NCBI GenBank assembly: GCA_024763185.1
Contig: JANTFY010000019.1
Coordinates: forward strand, 1-18,072
Source: Gammaproteobacteria bacterium
Lineage (GTDB): Bacteria; Pseudomonadota; Gammaproteobacteria; GCA-001735895
Direction: 5' to 3'
DNA: 18,072 bases
Part shown: piece by piece, positions 1 through 7,354 of the stretch
Numbering within the stretch: position 1 is the stretch's first letter
How the letters are laid out: every line of letters begins with the position of its first letter
Translations under genes and position numbers: made by a program
The notes under the pieces: model-generated
The model's input: the letters and a program-made list of their open reading frames with translations, nothing else
Databases searched by the model: none
Told to the model about the DNA's origin: nothing

Positions 1-149
1 CCACCCAATCCAAGAATTAACATCTCCATCGGACGTATACCCAGATTTTGGCCACCAAATTCCGGGGGACCATCCATCACCACCGAATGCCCACTGGCTG
101 ACTCGCCGACAAAACTCATATTATCGAGCCATTTAACTTTTGATTTCAT
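1..149 (-). CDS. OsmC family protein (YhfA-like), 5' end only
   Basis: The gene runs off the left edge, so only about the first 49 residues are seen. It starts at an ATG (147-149) and reads MKSKVKWLDNMSF, then GESASGHSVVMDGPPEFGG and RPMEMLILGLGG. The stretch GES-SGH-VVMDGPPE-GG followed by RPMEL-LLGLGG is the typical N-terminus of the OsmC/Ohr-fold proteins of the YhfA type. These are small thiol-peroxidase-like cytosolic proteins encoded beside crp in many gammaproteobacteria. The catalytic cysteine would normally lie just beyond the visible end, so activity cannot be judged. It is divergent from crp, with 75 bp between the two start codons. The family call is fairly safe; the physiological role is not. 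Confidence 0.8.
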   Translation of the reverse strand, partial: MKSKVKWLDNMSFVGESASGHSVVMDGPPEFGGQNLGIRPMEMLILGLG

Positions 150-224
150 GATTGATACTCATTTTGTTAGGGAAATAAATATGCTATGTTAGCGCGATTC
201 AAAAAATTATAAACAGGAACTATC

Positions 225-872
225 GTGAGCTTGGAACCGATTCGCAAGGTGGCACCACAATCCAACCCTGCACTGGAAAATTTTTTAAAGCACTGCCATA
301 AAAAAACCCTGCCAGCCCGGCAAACCATTATTCATGCGCGCGATGAATCGCATACCCTTTATTACATTATCGAGGGTTCAGTCAGCGTGGTTATTGAAGA
401 TGAAGACTGTAATGAAATCGTGCTGGCCTACCTTAATCCCGGTGATTTTTTTGGCGAAATGGGCCTGTTTGAAAAAAACATGAAACGCAGCGCCTGGGTC
501 ATTACCCGTACCAAGTGCGAAATCGCTGAAATCCATTACAGCCAGTTCATCACCATGGCCAAGGAAAGCCCTGAAATCCTGTTCCAGCTATCCGCCCAAC
601 TGGCCGACCGCTTACGAAATACCAGCCGCAAAGTCAGCAATCTGGCCTTTATGGATGTCACCGGACGCGTCGCCCGTTGCCTGCTGGATCTGGCCCGGCA
701 ACCCGATGCGATGACACATCCAGACGGTATGCAGATCAAGGTCACGCGTCAGGAAATAGCGAAGATAGTGGGCTGTTCGCGCGAGATGGCGGGAAGAGTC
801 ATCAAGTCACTGGAGGAAGACAACCTGATCTCTGCGCACGGCAAAACCATCGTGGTTTTCGGTACCCGCTAA
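225..872 (+). CDS. crp: cAMP-responsive global regulator Crp/Vfr
   Basis: 215 residues, close to E. coli CRP (210) and Pseudomonas Vfr (214). It starts at GTG 225, with AGGA six bases upstream. The cyclic-nucleotide domain spans about residues 20-135: FGE at 76-78 and RSA at 88-90 match the cAMP-phosphate-binding Gly-Glu and Arg-Ser of CRP, and T133-S134 match the adenine-contacting Thr-Ser. The winged helix-turn-helix covers about 170-205, and its recognition helix GCSREMAGRVIKSLEE carries Arg186, Glu187 and Arg191, the residues that read TGTGA half-sites in CRP. The end SAHGKTIVVFGTR is almost the E. coli one. It should therefore be a cytosolic dimeric cAMP-activated regulator of carbon use or virulence-type traits. 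It is tail to tail with trpC with only 5 bp between stop codons and no visible terminator, so 3' transcripts should overlap. Confidence 0.96.
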   Translation: MSLEPIRKVAPQSNPALENFLKHCHKKTLPARQTIIHARDESHTLYYIIEGSVSVVIEDEDCNEIVLAYLNPGDFFGEMGLFEKNMKRSAWVITRTKCEIAEIHYSQFITMAKESPEILFQLSAQLADRLRNTSRKVSNLAFMDVTGRVARCLLDLARQPDAMTHPDGMQIKVTRQEIAKIVGCSREMAGRVIKSLEEDNLISAHGKTIVVFGTR

Positions 873-877
873 AACGC

Positions 878-1678
878 TTACTTGGCAAATATTTCAGACA
901 GTGCCTGTCCCGGGTCCGCTTGTCGCATAAAAGCTTCTCCGACCAGAAAGGCATCAACCTGGTGATCGCGCATAAACTTGACGTCTTCACGCGTATGGAT
1001 GCCACTCTCGGTCACCACAAAACAGTCCTGCGGTAATAAATGCAACATCTGCAGCGTGGTGTACAAACTGGTTTCAAAGGTACGCAGGTTGCGGTTATTG
1101 ATTCCTACCATGGGCAAATCCAGTTCCAGTGCGCGCTTCATTTCGGTTTCATCATGCACCTCAACGAGTACATCCATACCCAATTCAGTAGCCAGTGTAT
1201 ACAGTGATGTTAATTGCTGTTGATCGAGCGCGGCCACGATCAGCAAGATACAATCGGCACCCAACGCCCGCGCCTCTATCACCTGGTACGGATCCACAAT
1301 AAAATCCTTGCGAATGACCGGCAATTCACAGGCCTGCCGGGCGGCAATAAGATACTCATCACTACCCTGAAAAAAATCCACATCGGTTAATACCGACAGG
1401 CAGGCGGCCCCACCGCGTTGATAGGAACGGGCTATTTCCGGTGGATTAAAGTCCTGGCGAATAACACCTTTACTGGGCGAGGCTTTTTTGATCTCGGCAA
1501 TAACTGCGGGTTCGTTATTTGCCATTTTTTGCTGCAGGGCGTTCACGAAACCCCTCACACCAGGGGCTTCAGTTACGGCCTTGTCCAGTTCGGCTCTGGG
1601 TTTAAGAGCTTTTCGACTTTCGATTTCCTGGGCCTTGCGCGCCAGTATCTTTTGCAATATATCGGCTTGATCAGTCAT
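878..1678 (-). CDS. trpC: indole-3-glycerol phosphate synthase TrpC
   Basis: 266 residues, full length for the monofunctional enzyme. It converts carboxyphenylamino-deoxyribulose phosphate to indole-3-glycerol phosphate with loss of CO2 and water. The (beta/alpha)8 barrel is marked by EIKKASPSKG (62-71), with the catalytic Glu and Lys and the phosphate-side serine, then RKDFIVDPYQ, GINNRNL near 193 and TESGIH near 225. No TrpF domain is fused, unlike the E. coli TrpC-TrpF protein, so trpF must be elsewhere. The ATG lies 3 bp after the trpD stop and has no clear Shine-Dalgarno of its own, which suggests translational coupling. It is the last gene of the trpEGDC block and converges on crp. Confidence 0.97.
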   Translation of the reverse strand: MTDQADILQKILARKAQEIESRKALKPRAELDKAVTEAPGVRGFVNALQQKMANNEPAVIAEIKKASPSKGVIRQDFNPPEIARSYQRGGAACLSVLTDVDFFQGSDEYLIAARQACELPVIRKDFIVDPYQVIEARALGADCILLIVAALDQQQLTSLYTLATELGMDVLVEVHDETEMKRALELDLPMVGINNRNLRTFETSLYTTLQMLHLLPQDCFVVTESGIHTREDVKFMRDHQVDAFLVGEAFMRQADPGQALSEIFAK

Positions 1679-1681
1679 GAT

Positions 1682-2695
1682 TTATGTGGCGCTTGCCGTT
1701 ACCAGTTTTTGTAGCACCTCATTGGCTCGGCCCTCGGCAATCGCTTTTTGTGCCTGTTGCACTCCCTGCTGATGCGAATCAGCAAGACCGGATACATAGA
1801 TGGCAGCGCCGGCATTCAGGCACACGATATTCAATGCGGCACCCGGGGTATTATCAAAAACCGTTTTGATCATCGCCAGGCTTTGCTCCACACCATCAAC
1901 ACGGATGCTGTCTATATCCTCTGCCTGCATCGAAAAATCTGCCGGCTCGATCGTATAACAGCTGACCTTGCCATCCTTTAATTCGGCAATATGGGTGGTG
2001 GTGGAGATACTGATTTCATCCATGCCATCATCGGCATGCACCACCATCACGTGACGGCTGCCAAGCTGTTTTAACACATGGGCCAGAGGCTCAAGCAAGT
2101 CCTTGTCAAACACCCCAATGACCTGGTTTGGCGCACCGGCCGGATTGGTTAAAGGCCCCAGCACATTGAAAATGGTACGCACACCCATCTCCTTGCGTGG
2201 GCCTATCGCGTGACGCATGGCACTGTGATGTTTCTGCGCAAACAAAAAGCCAACACCCACCTCATCAATACAACGACCAACCTGCACCGGTGTGATATCA
2301 AGATTCACGCCAGCAGCCTCCAGAACGTCGGCACTGCCGGATTTGCTGGATACCGAACGGTTTCCATGTTTAGCCACATGCGCCCCGGCAGCCGCGGCAA
2401 CTATTGCACTCGCGGTCGATATATTAAAGCTGCCGGAAGAATCCCCACCGGTACCACAGGTATCGACCAGGTGATCAGAACGGGTCAATACATGGGTAGC
2501 GAGATCACGCATTACCGAGGCGGCGGCGCTGATTTCATCCACCGTTTCACCCTTCATGCGTAAACCAACCAGAAACCCACCAATCTGGGCTGGTGTTGCC
2601 TCCCCGGTCATGATCTGTTGCATGACGGCCGTCATCTCTTCACTTGATAAATCCTGTTTGGCAATGACCGCCTTGATGGCTTGTTGAATATTCAT
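1682..2695 (-). CDS. trpD: anthranilate phosphoribosyltransferase TrpD
   Basis: 337 residues, normal length for TrpD. It transfers the phosphoribosyl group of PRPP to anthranilate in the cytosol. The PRPP-binding loop DTCGTGGD (78-85) is followed by NIST (91-94) and the hallmark KHGNRSVSSKSGSADVLE (109-126); DGMDEIS near 223 supplies the acidic metal-binding pair. Conserved anthranilate-site residues (Asn of HGNRS) are present. It starts at ATG 2693-2695 with a GGGGG Shine-Dalgarno a few bases upstream, 14 bp after trpG. There is no fused TrpG domain, which in enterobacteria is joined to TrpD. Confidence 0.97.
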   Translation of the reverse strand: MNIQQAIKAVIAKQDLSSEEMTAVMQQIMTGEATPAQIGGFLVGLRMKGETVDEISAAASVMRDLATHVLTRSDHLVDTCGTGGDSSGSFNISTASAIVAAAAGAHVAKHGNRSVSSKSGSADVLEAAGVNLDITPVQVGRCIDEVGVGFLFAQKHHSAMRHAIGPRKEMGVRTIFNVLGPLTNPAGAPNQVIGVFDKDLLEPLAHVLKQLGSRHVMVVHADDGMDEISISTTTHIAELKDGKVSCYTIEPADFSMQAEDIDSIRVDGVEQSLAMIKTVFDNTPGAALNIVCLNAGAAIYVSGLADSHQQGVQQAQKAIAEGRANEVLQKLVTASAT

Positions 2696-2709
2696 TTTGC
2701 CCCCTTTAT

Positions 2710-3303
2710 TTATTTTGAGACCTTCATGTTCAAAAAATTCTGCAGTAGTTCATGCCCGTACTGGGTTAATATTGATTCCGGGTGAAACTGGACACCTTCA
2801 ACTGCCAGCGTCTTGTGACGCACCCCCATGATTTCATCCATGCTGCCATCGGGTTTCTGGGTCCAGGCGGTTATTTCCAGGCAATCTGGCAGGGTTTCCT
2901 TATCGATCACCAACGAGTGATAGCGAGTGGCCTCGTAGGGGTTTTCCAATCCCTGGAACACGCCCACTGCGTTGTGATAGACCATGGACGTTTTGCCGTG
3001 CATGATTTCCGCGGCATGGATGATTTTTCCACCATAAACCTGACCGATACTCTGGTGTCCCAGGCAAACACCCAGAATCGGTTTTATCCCGGCCATGGCC
3101 TTTATGACCGCCATGGAGATTCCCGCCTCATTGGGAGTGCAGGGTCCCGGTGACAACATGATATGCGAGGCATTATTTGCCCTGACCTGATCAACGCTGT
3201 ACTGATCATTGCGCACGACTTCTACATCAACCTGTAACTCACCCAGGTATTGCACCAGGTTATAGGTAAAGGAGTCATAGTTATCAATCATCAATACCTT
3301 CAT
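2710..3303 (-). CDS. trpG: anthranilate synthase component II (glutamine amidotransferase) TrpG
   Basis: The open frame extends upstream to 3330, but the ATG at 3301-3303 gives the family N-terminus MKVLMIDNYDSFTYN and overlaps the trpE stop as ATGA, so I place the start there (197 aa). The class I glutamine amidotransferase triad is visible: Cys80 in GVCLGHQSIGQ, and His174 with Glu176 in VQFHPES. SPGPCTPNEAG (51-61) is the usual oxyanion-side segment. It supplies ammonia from glutamine to TrpE. The four-base overlap suggests coupled translation and 1:1 subunit supply. A PabA role shared with folate synthesis, known for some TrpG-type amidotransferases, cannot be excluded. Confidence 0.96.
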   Translation of the reverse strand: MKVLMIDNYDSFTYNLVQYLGELQVDVEVVRNDQYSVDQVRANNASHIMLSPGPCTPNEAGISMAVIKAMAGIKPILGVCLGHQSIGQVYGGKIIHAAEIMHGKTSMVYHNAVGVFQGLENPYEATRYHSLVIDKETLPDCLEITAWTQKPDGSMDEIMGVRHKTLAVEGVQFHPESILTQYGHELLQNFLNMKVSK

Positions 3304-4811
3304 GACTTTTCCTGCATTATTTCTGGGCATGGGTCGCGCGGCAGCAGCCCGGATTCAGCCATTGCCACGGCACGAAAAATAGCACGCCCCTTATTCATGG
3401 TTTCGGCCCATTCGTTCTGTGGCACCGAATCATACACAATACCGGCGCCGGCCTGTATGTACAGCCGTTTATCTTTAATCACCGCGGTACGAATCGCAAT
3501 GGCGGTATCCATATTGCCACTCCAGGACAGGTAACCGACTGCTCCCGAATAGATACCACGCTTCACCGGCTCCAGTTCATCGATGATTTCCATGGCACGA
3601 ATTTTGGGTGCGCCAGATACCGTGCCCGCGGGAAAGGTCGCGCGCAATACATCCATCGCGGACAGCCCGGGCTTGAGCTTTCCTTCCACATTGGACACGA
3701 TATGCATGACATGGGAATAGCGTTCGACGATCATCTTTTCGGTCAAGCGTACTGAACCGGTTTCACTGACCCGGCCGGCATCGTTTCGACCCAGGTCAAT
3801 CAGCATCAGGTGCTCAGCCAGCTCCTTGGGATCATTCAATAGCTCCTGCTCGAGCTGCCGATCCTGCTGTTCGGTTTCTCCGCGCGGGCGGGTGCCGGCA
3901 ATCGGCCTGACGGTCACCTGTTCGTGTTCCAGGTGCACCAGAATCTCCGGCGAGGAACCAACCACATGGTGATCGCCCAGATTCAAGAAATACATGTAGG
4001 GCGATGGATTCAATCCGCGCAATGCGCGATAAAGATTTAACGGTTCAGACTCAAATGGAATGGACAGTCGCTGGGATAATACGATCTGCATGGCATCACC
4101 ATCAATAATGTATTGACGCGCTTTTTCAACCGCATCCATGTAACCCTGCTGGGTAAATTCAGATTCAAAATCCGTTTCTTTGACACTGCCACCATTTTTC
4201 TGTTGCGGCAGCTTGATTTGATCATGCTGAATGCTGTGTACCAGTTCATCCAGTTTATCCTGACCCTGCTGATAGGCATTTTCCCTGGCCGGTTCCACAT
4301 ACACGATGATAAACATGCGCGACGCCAGGTTATCAAACACCACCAGTTGCTCGCTTAACATCAGCAGTATATCAGGGGTGTGATGTTTATCCGGATTGGG
4401 ATTGTTTTGCAGCCTGGGCTCGATATAACGAATCGTGTCATAACCGAAATAACCTACCAGCCCACCGTTAAAACGCGGCAGGCATTCGGTCTCGGCGACC
4501 TTGAAACCCGCCATATAATCTTCGATATACTGCAGCGGGTCAGCCACGGTTTGACGGTCAACGGTTTCATCCCCGGTTTCCAGCACAACGTCATGACCGA
4601 AAACCTTGAGACGGGTCTGGCAACCCAGGCCGATAATGGAATAACGGCCCCATTTTTCGCCACCCTGCACGGATTCAAACAGATAGCTGTAGGGTTTGTT
4701 GGCCAGTTTCAGATATACACTGAGCGGGGTATCAAGATCTGCAAACACCTCGCGTACGAGAGGGATGCGATTACAGGTGGATTTTAATTGTTCAAAGTGT
4801 TCCAGTTTCAT
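3300..4811 (-). CDS. trpE: anthranilate synthase component I TrpE
   Basis: 503 residues, full length. With TrpG it makes anthranilate from chorismate and glutamine. The N-terminal regulatory domain contains YLFESVQGGEKWGRYSIIG (43-61), matching the LLES feedback site where tryptophan binds, so allosteric inhibition is likely kept. The C-terminal chorismate-binding domain shows PIAGTRPRG, LMLIDLGRNDAGRVS, ATFPAGTVSGAPKIRAMEI and AGAGIVYDSVPQNE, including the Mg- and chorismate-binding residues. The start ATG (4809-4811) is 29 bp after the T-run of the attenuator and has only a weak Shine-Dalgarno. The stop overlaps the trpG start. The Thr-Val-Ser-Gly-Ala-Pro motif and the LFES site favour TrpE over PabB. 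Confidence 0.97.
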   Translation of the reverse strand: MKLEHFEQLKSTCNRIPLVREVFADLDTPLSVYLKLANKPYSYLFESVQGGEKWGRYSIIGLGCQTRLKVFGHDVVLETGDETVDRQTVADPLQYIEDYMAGFKVAETECLPRFNGGLVGYFGYDTIRYIEPRLQNNPNPDKHHTPDILLMLSEQLVVFDNLASRMFIIVYVEPARENAYQQGQDKLDELVHSIQHDQIKLPQQKNGGSVKETDFESEFTQQGYMDAVEKARQYIIDGDAMQIVLSQRLSIPFESEPLNLYRALRGLNPSPYMYFLNLGDHHVVGSSPEILVHLEHEQVTVRPIAGTRPRGETEQQDRQLEQELLNDPKELAEHLMLIDLGRNDAGRVSETGSVRLTEKMIVERYSHVMHIVSNVEGKLKPGLSAMDVLRATFPAGTVSGAPKIRAMEIIDELEPVKRGIYSGAVGYLSWSGNMDTAIAIRTAVIKDKRLYIQAGAGIVYDSVPQNEWAETMNKGRAIFRAVAMAESGLLPRDPCPEIMQEKS

Positions 4812-4840
4812 AGTAATGACTTAACCGATAATTAACAGGC

Positions 4841-4877
4841 AAAAAAAAGCAGTGGCGATATAGGGTTACCATCGCCA
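4841..4877 (-). terminator. trp attenuator: intrinsic terminator upstream of trpE
   Basis: On the minus strand, TGGCGAT (4877-4871) pairs perfectly with ATCGCCA (4859-4853) across an 11-base loop. CTGC and then eight T residues (4848-4841) follow, 29 bp before the trpE ATG. The leader-peptide Trp codons sit in the 5' arm (4877-4875) and at the arm/loop boundary (4871-4869), and its stop codon is in the loop. A ribosome stalled for lack of tryptophan would cover the arm and block the terminator. The hairpin and T-run are seen directly; the regulatory role is inferred from position and from known trp attenuation. Confidence 0.85.
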
Positions 4878-4919
4878 GCCTGGTTTTGCACCGAGGTTAA
4901 TTAACAGTCGGGTGGTCAT
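4866..4919 (-). CDS. trp operon leader peptide (TrpL-like), 17 aa
   Basis: A 17-codon frame, MTTRLLINLGAKPGWRW, starts at ATG 4919-4917, preceded by AGAGAG at 4930-4925. It ends at TAA 4868-4866, with two Trp codons in the last three sense codons. It begins 15 bp after the gph stop and lies directly in front of the attenuator hairpin and trpE. Two Trp codons in so short a peptide, a Shine-Dalgarno and overlap with a U-tailed hairpin are the hallmarks of a tryptophan-sensing leader. It differs from E. coli TrpL in sequence and in having Trp-Arg-Trp rather than Trp-Trp. It was found by reading the gph-trpE gap; it is too short for routine gene calling. Confidence 0.82.
   Translation of the reverse strand: MTTRLLINLGAKPGWRW
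4879..4896 (-). promoter_or_regulatory. first leader hairpin of the trp attenuator
   Basis: On the minus strand, CCTcGGT (4896-4890) can pair with ACCAGG (4884-4879): six pairs with one bulged C and a five-base loop. It ends one base before the terminator stem and lies inside the leader-peptide frame, just ahead of the Trp codons. It could be a pause hairpin that lets the first ribosome load, like the 1:2 hairpin of enteric leaders. Its thermodynamic strength was not calculated. Confidence 0.5.
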
Positions 4920-4934
4920 TAATACTCTCTGGAA

Positions 4935-5603
4935 TCAGATATGCTGTTGCAGTTCCGTAAACGAATCTATCACAGCATCGGGATCATATCTACGGATATC
5001 TTCGCCATGATTGTAGCCATAGCTCATGCACACAATCTGGAATCCGGCAGCCCTGGCGGCTTTAACGTCGCTTTGTGAATCACCCAGCATCATCGAATTT
5101 TCAGGTTTGACCGACATGCGCTGTGCCGCTGTCAGCAAGGGTAAAGGGTCGGGTTTTTTGCGCGGCGTATCATCACCGCAGATGATCACTTCAAAATAAT
5201 CCTGCACACCCAGGTCACGCAGGATAGGCAGGGTAAACTCCCCGGCCTTGTTGGTGACACAGCCCAACCGATAACCACTGTTCTTCATGTAATCAAGGCC
5301 TTCCTGGACACCATCGTACAGATGGCTTCGCTTGGAAGTATTTTCGGCATAAAGTGCACGAAAAATAGGCAAGGCCTGTTCATACAGGTCTGTATCCGGT
5401 TCCCCGTCGAGTTGATTCAGCAGGGCGCGTTTAACCAGTCGCTCAACTCCGTTGCCGACCCAGTGCCTGACCGCGGCTTCACCACGCTCCGGCATGCCCA
5501 GCTGCTTGAGCATTTCGTCGACACAGTAAGCGAGGTCCGGCACGCTATCCACCAGCGTGCCATCAACATCGATCAGGATCATTTCCGGTTTGTGCAAACC
5601 CAT
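4935..5603 (-). CDS. gph: phosphoglycolate phosphatase Gph (HAD family)
   Basis: The open frame runs back to 5762 across the rpe end, but the ATG at 5601-5603 begins MGLHKPEMILIDVDGTLVDS, the normal family start, giving 222 aa and a 16-bp gap after rpe. HAD motifs are intact: nucleophile Asp12 and acid/base Asp14 in DVDGTLVDS, Thr118 in CVTNKAG, Lys150 in RKKPDP, and GDSQSD (174-179) with the metal-binding acids. The helical cap (about 24-90) is the C1 type seen in Gph. It removes phosphate from 2-phosphoglycolate in the cytosol. The order rpe-gph-trpE is also the Pseudomonas arrangement. It lies just upstream of the trp leader, so readthrough from rpe-gph into trp is possible unless the attenuator stops it. 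Confidence 0.9.
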   Translation of the reverse strand: MGLHKPEMILIDVDGTLVDSVPDLAYCVDEMLKQLGMPERGEAAVRHWVGNGVERLVKRALLNQLDGEPDTDLYEQALPIFRALYAENTSKRSHLYDGVQEGLDYMKNSGYRLGCVTNKAGEFTLPILRDLGVQDYFEVIICGDDTPRKKPDPLPLLTAAQRMSVKPENSMMLGDSQSDVKAARAAGFQIVCMSYGYNHGEDIRRYDPDAVIDSFTELQQHI

Positions 5604-5619
5604 TTCTGGCCTGGAGGAG

Positions 5620-6306
5620 TTAAACCTTGGCCAGCTCATCGCGCATTTGCTGCACGATGGTGTCGTAGGTATTCGGATCGGCATCATTGGCGCCACCGAA
5701 AATACCGGAACCGGAAACAAACATATCCGCACCCGCGCGAGCGATTTCAGCAATATTATCAACCTTCACGCCACCGTCGATTTCCAGGCGGATATCATAA
5801 CCGGAGTCATCGATGATCTTGCGCGCTTCACGCAACTTTTCTAACGTGGCCGGGATAAAACTCTGCCCGCCAAAACCCGGGTTAACCGACATCAATAAAA
5901 CCACGTCAACCTTGTCCATGACGTATTTCAGGTAATCCAGAGGCGTGGCCGGGTTGAATACCAGACCCGATTTACAACCACTGTCACGAATCAATGACAG
6001 GCTGCGATCGATGTGCCCGGAGGCTTCTGGATGAAAAGTAATATAACTGGCGCCTGCTTTTGCGAAATCCGGGATGATCCTGTCTACCGGCTCCACCATC
6101 AGGTGCACATCAATGTCGGCTGTGACACCATGTTTACGTAACGCATCACAAACCAGTGGGCCTATGGTTAGATTGGGCACATAGTGATTATCCATGACGT
6201 CAAAATGCACGACATCACAGCCTGAAGCGATCACGTTATCAACTTCTTCACCCAAACGCGCAAAATCTGCCGACAAAATGGACGGCGCAATTAAAAAATC
6301 TGACAT
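5620..6306 (-). CDS. rpe: ribulose-phosphate 3-epimerase Rpe
   Basis: 228 residues, full length. It interconverts ribulose 5-phosphate and xylulose 5-phosphate in the pentose phosphate or Calvin cycle. The TIM barrel begins IAPSILSADF with Ser9. The divalent metal ligands His34, Asp36 (VVHFDVMDNHYVPN), His68 (DVHLMVEP) and Asp177 (LEIDGGV) are all present. SVNPGFGGQSF (140-150) is the phosphate-gripping loop and VSGSGIFG the second phosphate site. ATG 6304-6306 has GGGG six bases upstream. It is the first gene of the minus-strand rpe-gph-trpEGDC block and divergent from the CopD-like gene. Confidence 0.97.
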   Translation of the reverse strand: MSDFLIAPSILSADFARLGEEVDNVIASGCDVVHFDVMDNHYVPNLTIGPLVCDALRKHGVTADIDVHLMVEPVDRIIPDFAKAGASYITFHPEASGHIDRSLSLIRDSGCKSGLVFNPATPLDYLKYVMDKVDVVLLMSVNPGFGGQSFIPATLEKLREARKIIDDSGYDIRLEIDGGVKVDNIAEIARAGADMFVSGSGIFGGANDADPNTYDTIVQQMRDELAKV

Positions 6307-6436
6307 ATCAATCCCCGGGGCTATTTAAAAACAGACGCGAATGTACACGAATCGCCGATAAATTTCATCTTCTTGATCTTTCGCTGGTTTCTAAATCTAA
6401 AAACCATAGAATGTAGGCTTTTTTTGGGAGACAAAA
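6307..6436. promoter_or_regulatory. divergent promoter region rpe / CopD-like gene
   Basis: 130 bp between divergent starts. For rpe the best pair I see is ATGAAA (6368-6363) and TACATT (6345-6340) on the minus strand with a 17-bp spacer, each four of six to consensus. For the CopD-like gene, TTGATC (6373-6378) and TCTAAA (6396-6401) have a 17-bp spacer, again four of six each. The positions are plausible but weak matches. No operator palindrome stands out. Confidence 0.35.
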
Positions 6437-6898
6437 ATGGGTACTGCACTGGCACTTCATGTGTTATCGATTGTAATCTGGGTGGGCGGCATGTTTTTCG
6501 CATATATGATATTACGTCCGGTCGCAGCCAACGAACTGGAAGCGCCGGTAAGACTCAATCTATGGCGACATGTTTTCAGGCGCTTCTTTCCCTGGGTTTG
6601 GGCCAGCATTGTCATAGCGCCCCTTACCGGTATTATGCTGACCATGCCTTACGGCAGTTTTGGCCAGGCCCCCATGCATATTCACATCATGACCACACTC
6701 GGCATCATCATGATTTTGATTTTTTTGCACGTGTATTTCGCGCCGTTTAAACGAATCCAGCGCCATCTCGATGCCAACGACATAGCGGCCGCCGCCAAAC
6801 AACTGAATCAAATCCGCATGCTGGTCGGCACCAATACACTGATCGGCCTGATTACCATCGCCGTAGCCACAGCCGGAAAATACCATTTGATCTCATGA
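6437..6898 (+). CDS. CopD-like four-helix membrane protein
   Basis: 153 residues with four predicted inner-membrane helices at about 5-27, 51-71, 81-103 and 127-147. The first helix reads HVLSIVIWVGGMFFAYMILRP, a pattern typical of CopD-family proteins (His, then IWVGGMFF, then LRP). His8, His45, His81, His83 and His98 lie in or near helices and could bind heme or copper, but that is inference. GGGAG stands six bases before the ATG. It is a stand-alone gene followed by a strong terminator. The cytochrome c gene on the other side of the terminator is convergent, not co-transcribed. The family call is good; whether it moves copper or acts as a small cytochrome-b-like protein is open. Confidence 0.75.
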   Translation: MGTALALHVLSIVIWVGGMFFAYMILRPVAANELEAPVRLNLWRHVFRRFFPWVWASIVIAPLTGIMLTMPYGSFGQAPMHIHIMTTLGIIMILIFLHVYFAPFKRIQRHLDANDIAAAAKQLNQIRMLVGTNTLIGLITIAVATAGKYHLIS

Positions 6899-6935
6899 TC
6901 GCTTGAGATTCTCAAAGCGCAAGCAATAACGCATA

Positions 6936-6961
6936 AAAAAGCCGGCATCAGCCGGCTTTTT
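6936..6961. terminator. bidirectional intrinsic terminator
   Basis: GCCGGC (6941-6946), loop ATCA, GCCGGC (6951-6956), flanked by A-run 6936-6940 and T-run 6957-6961. It serves the CopD-like gene on the plus strand and the cytochrome c gene on the minus strand. Confidence 0.93.
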
Positions 6962-6980
6962 AGCTTTTATTCGATCGTGT

Positions 6981-7286
6981 TTATAACGAACCAATATACG
7001 CTGCCAGGTTCTCGATATCCGCATCTTTCAGTCCGGCCGCCATCGCATTCATGGTTGGGTTCTGGCGTTTACCACTGCGGAAATTTGTCAGGTTCTCCAT
7101 TACAAAAGCCTCTGACTGGCCTTTAAGTGAGGGGTATGCAGGGACAACACTGACGCCGCCCGCACCATGGCAACCAATACATCCTTTAGCTGCATAAGCA
7201 GATTTACCCGCTGCCTGATCACCTGCCACAGCATGTCCGGAAATTGCAATTGCAGAAACCAGGACAACAGTTGAAAACATTTTCAT
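6981..7286 (-). CDS. periplasmic class I cytochrome c
   Basis: 101 residues when started at ATG 7284-7286. A longer frame begins at 7301, but its first codons are the Shine-Dalgarno (AGGAGA) of the downstream ATG, which sits seven bases away, so the shorter start is right. The signal peptide MKMFSTVVLVSAIAISGHAVA precedes the mature sequence. One heme site, CIGCH (36-40), is present; Met79 or Met82 in NPTMNAMAAGL is the likely distal ligand, and the last helix DADIENLAAYIGSL is typical. This is a small soluble monoheme electron carrier of the cytochrome c553/c4-half type. Its redox partners are not encoded nearby, so its chain cannot be named. Confidence 0.92.
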   Translation of the reverse strand: MKMFSTVVLVSAIAISGHAVAGDQAAGKSAYAAKGCIGCHGAGGVSVVPAYPSLKGQSEAFVMENLTNFRSGKRQNPTMNAMAAGLKDADIENLAAYIGSL

Positions 7287-7354
7287 AGAATTTCTCCTCA
7301 TTATAAAGTATTGATCCGCCTTAATTTATGACTTGCCATATTAGCGCGGCATTG

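Noticed and set aside
150..224. CRP box (TGTGA-N6-TCACA) or clear promoter in the crp upstream region
   Set aside because: No sequence with both half-sites at the right spacing was found, and the candidate -35/-10 hexamers were poorly spaced.
3304..3330. Upstream start for trpG adding nine residues
   Set aside because: The ATG at 3301-3303 overlaps the trpE stop (ATGA) and gives the normal TrpG N-terminus; the extension lies wholly inside trpE.
5604..5762. Longer gph with about 53 extra N-terminal residues
   Set aside because: The extension is the out-of-frame 3' end of rpe and resembles no HAD protein; the family start is at 5603.
7287..7301. Cytochrome c start at 7301
   Set aside because: Its codons 2-3 are the AGGAGA Shine-Dalgarno of the ATG at 7284-7286.
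7301..7307. TATAAT on the minus strand just upstream of the cytochrome c gene as a -10 box
   Set aside because: Transcription would start within the ribosome-binding site, and no good -35 lies 17 bp upstream.
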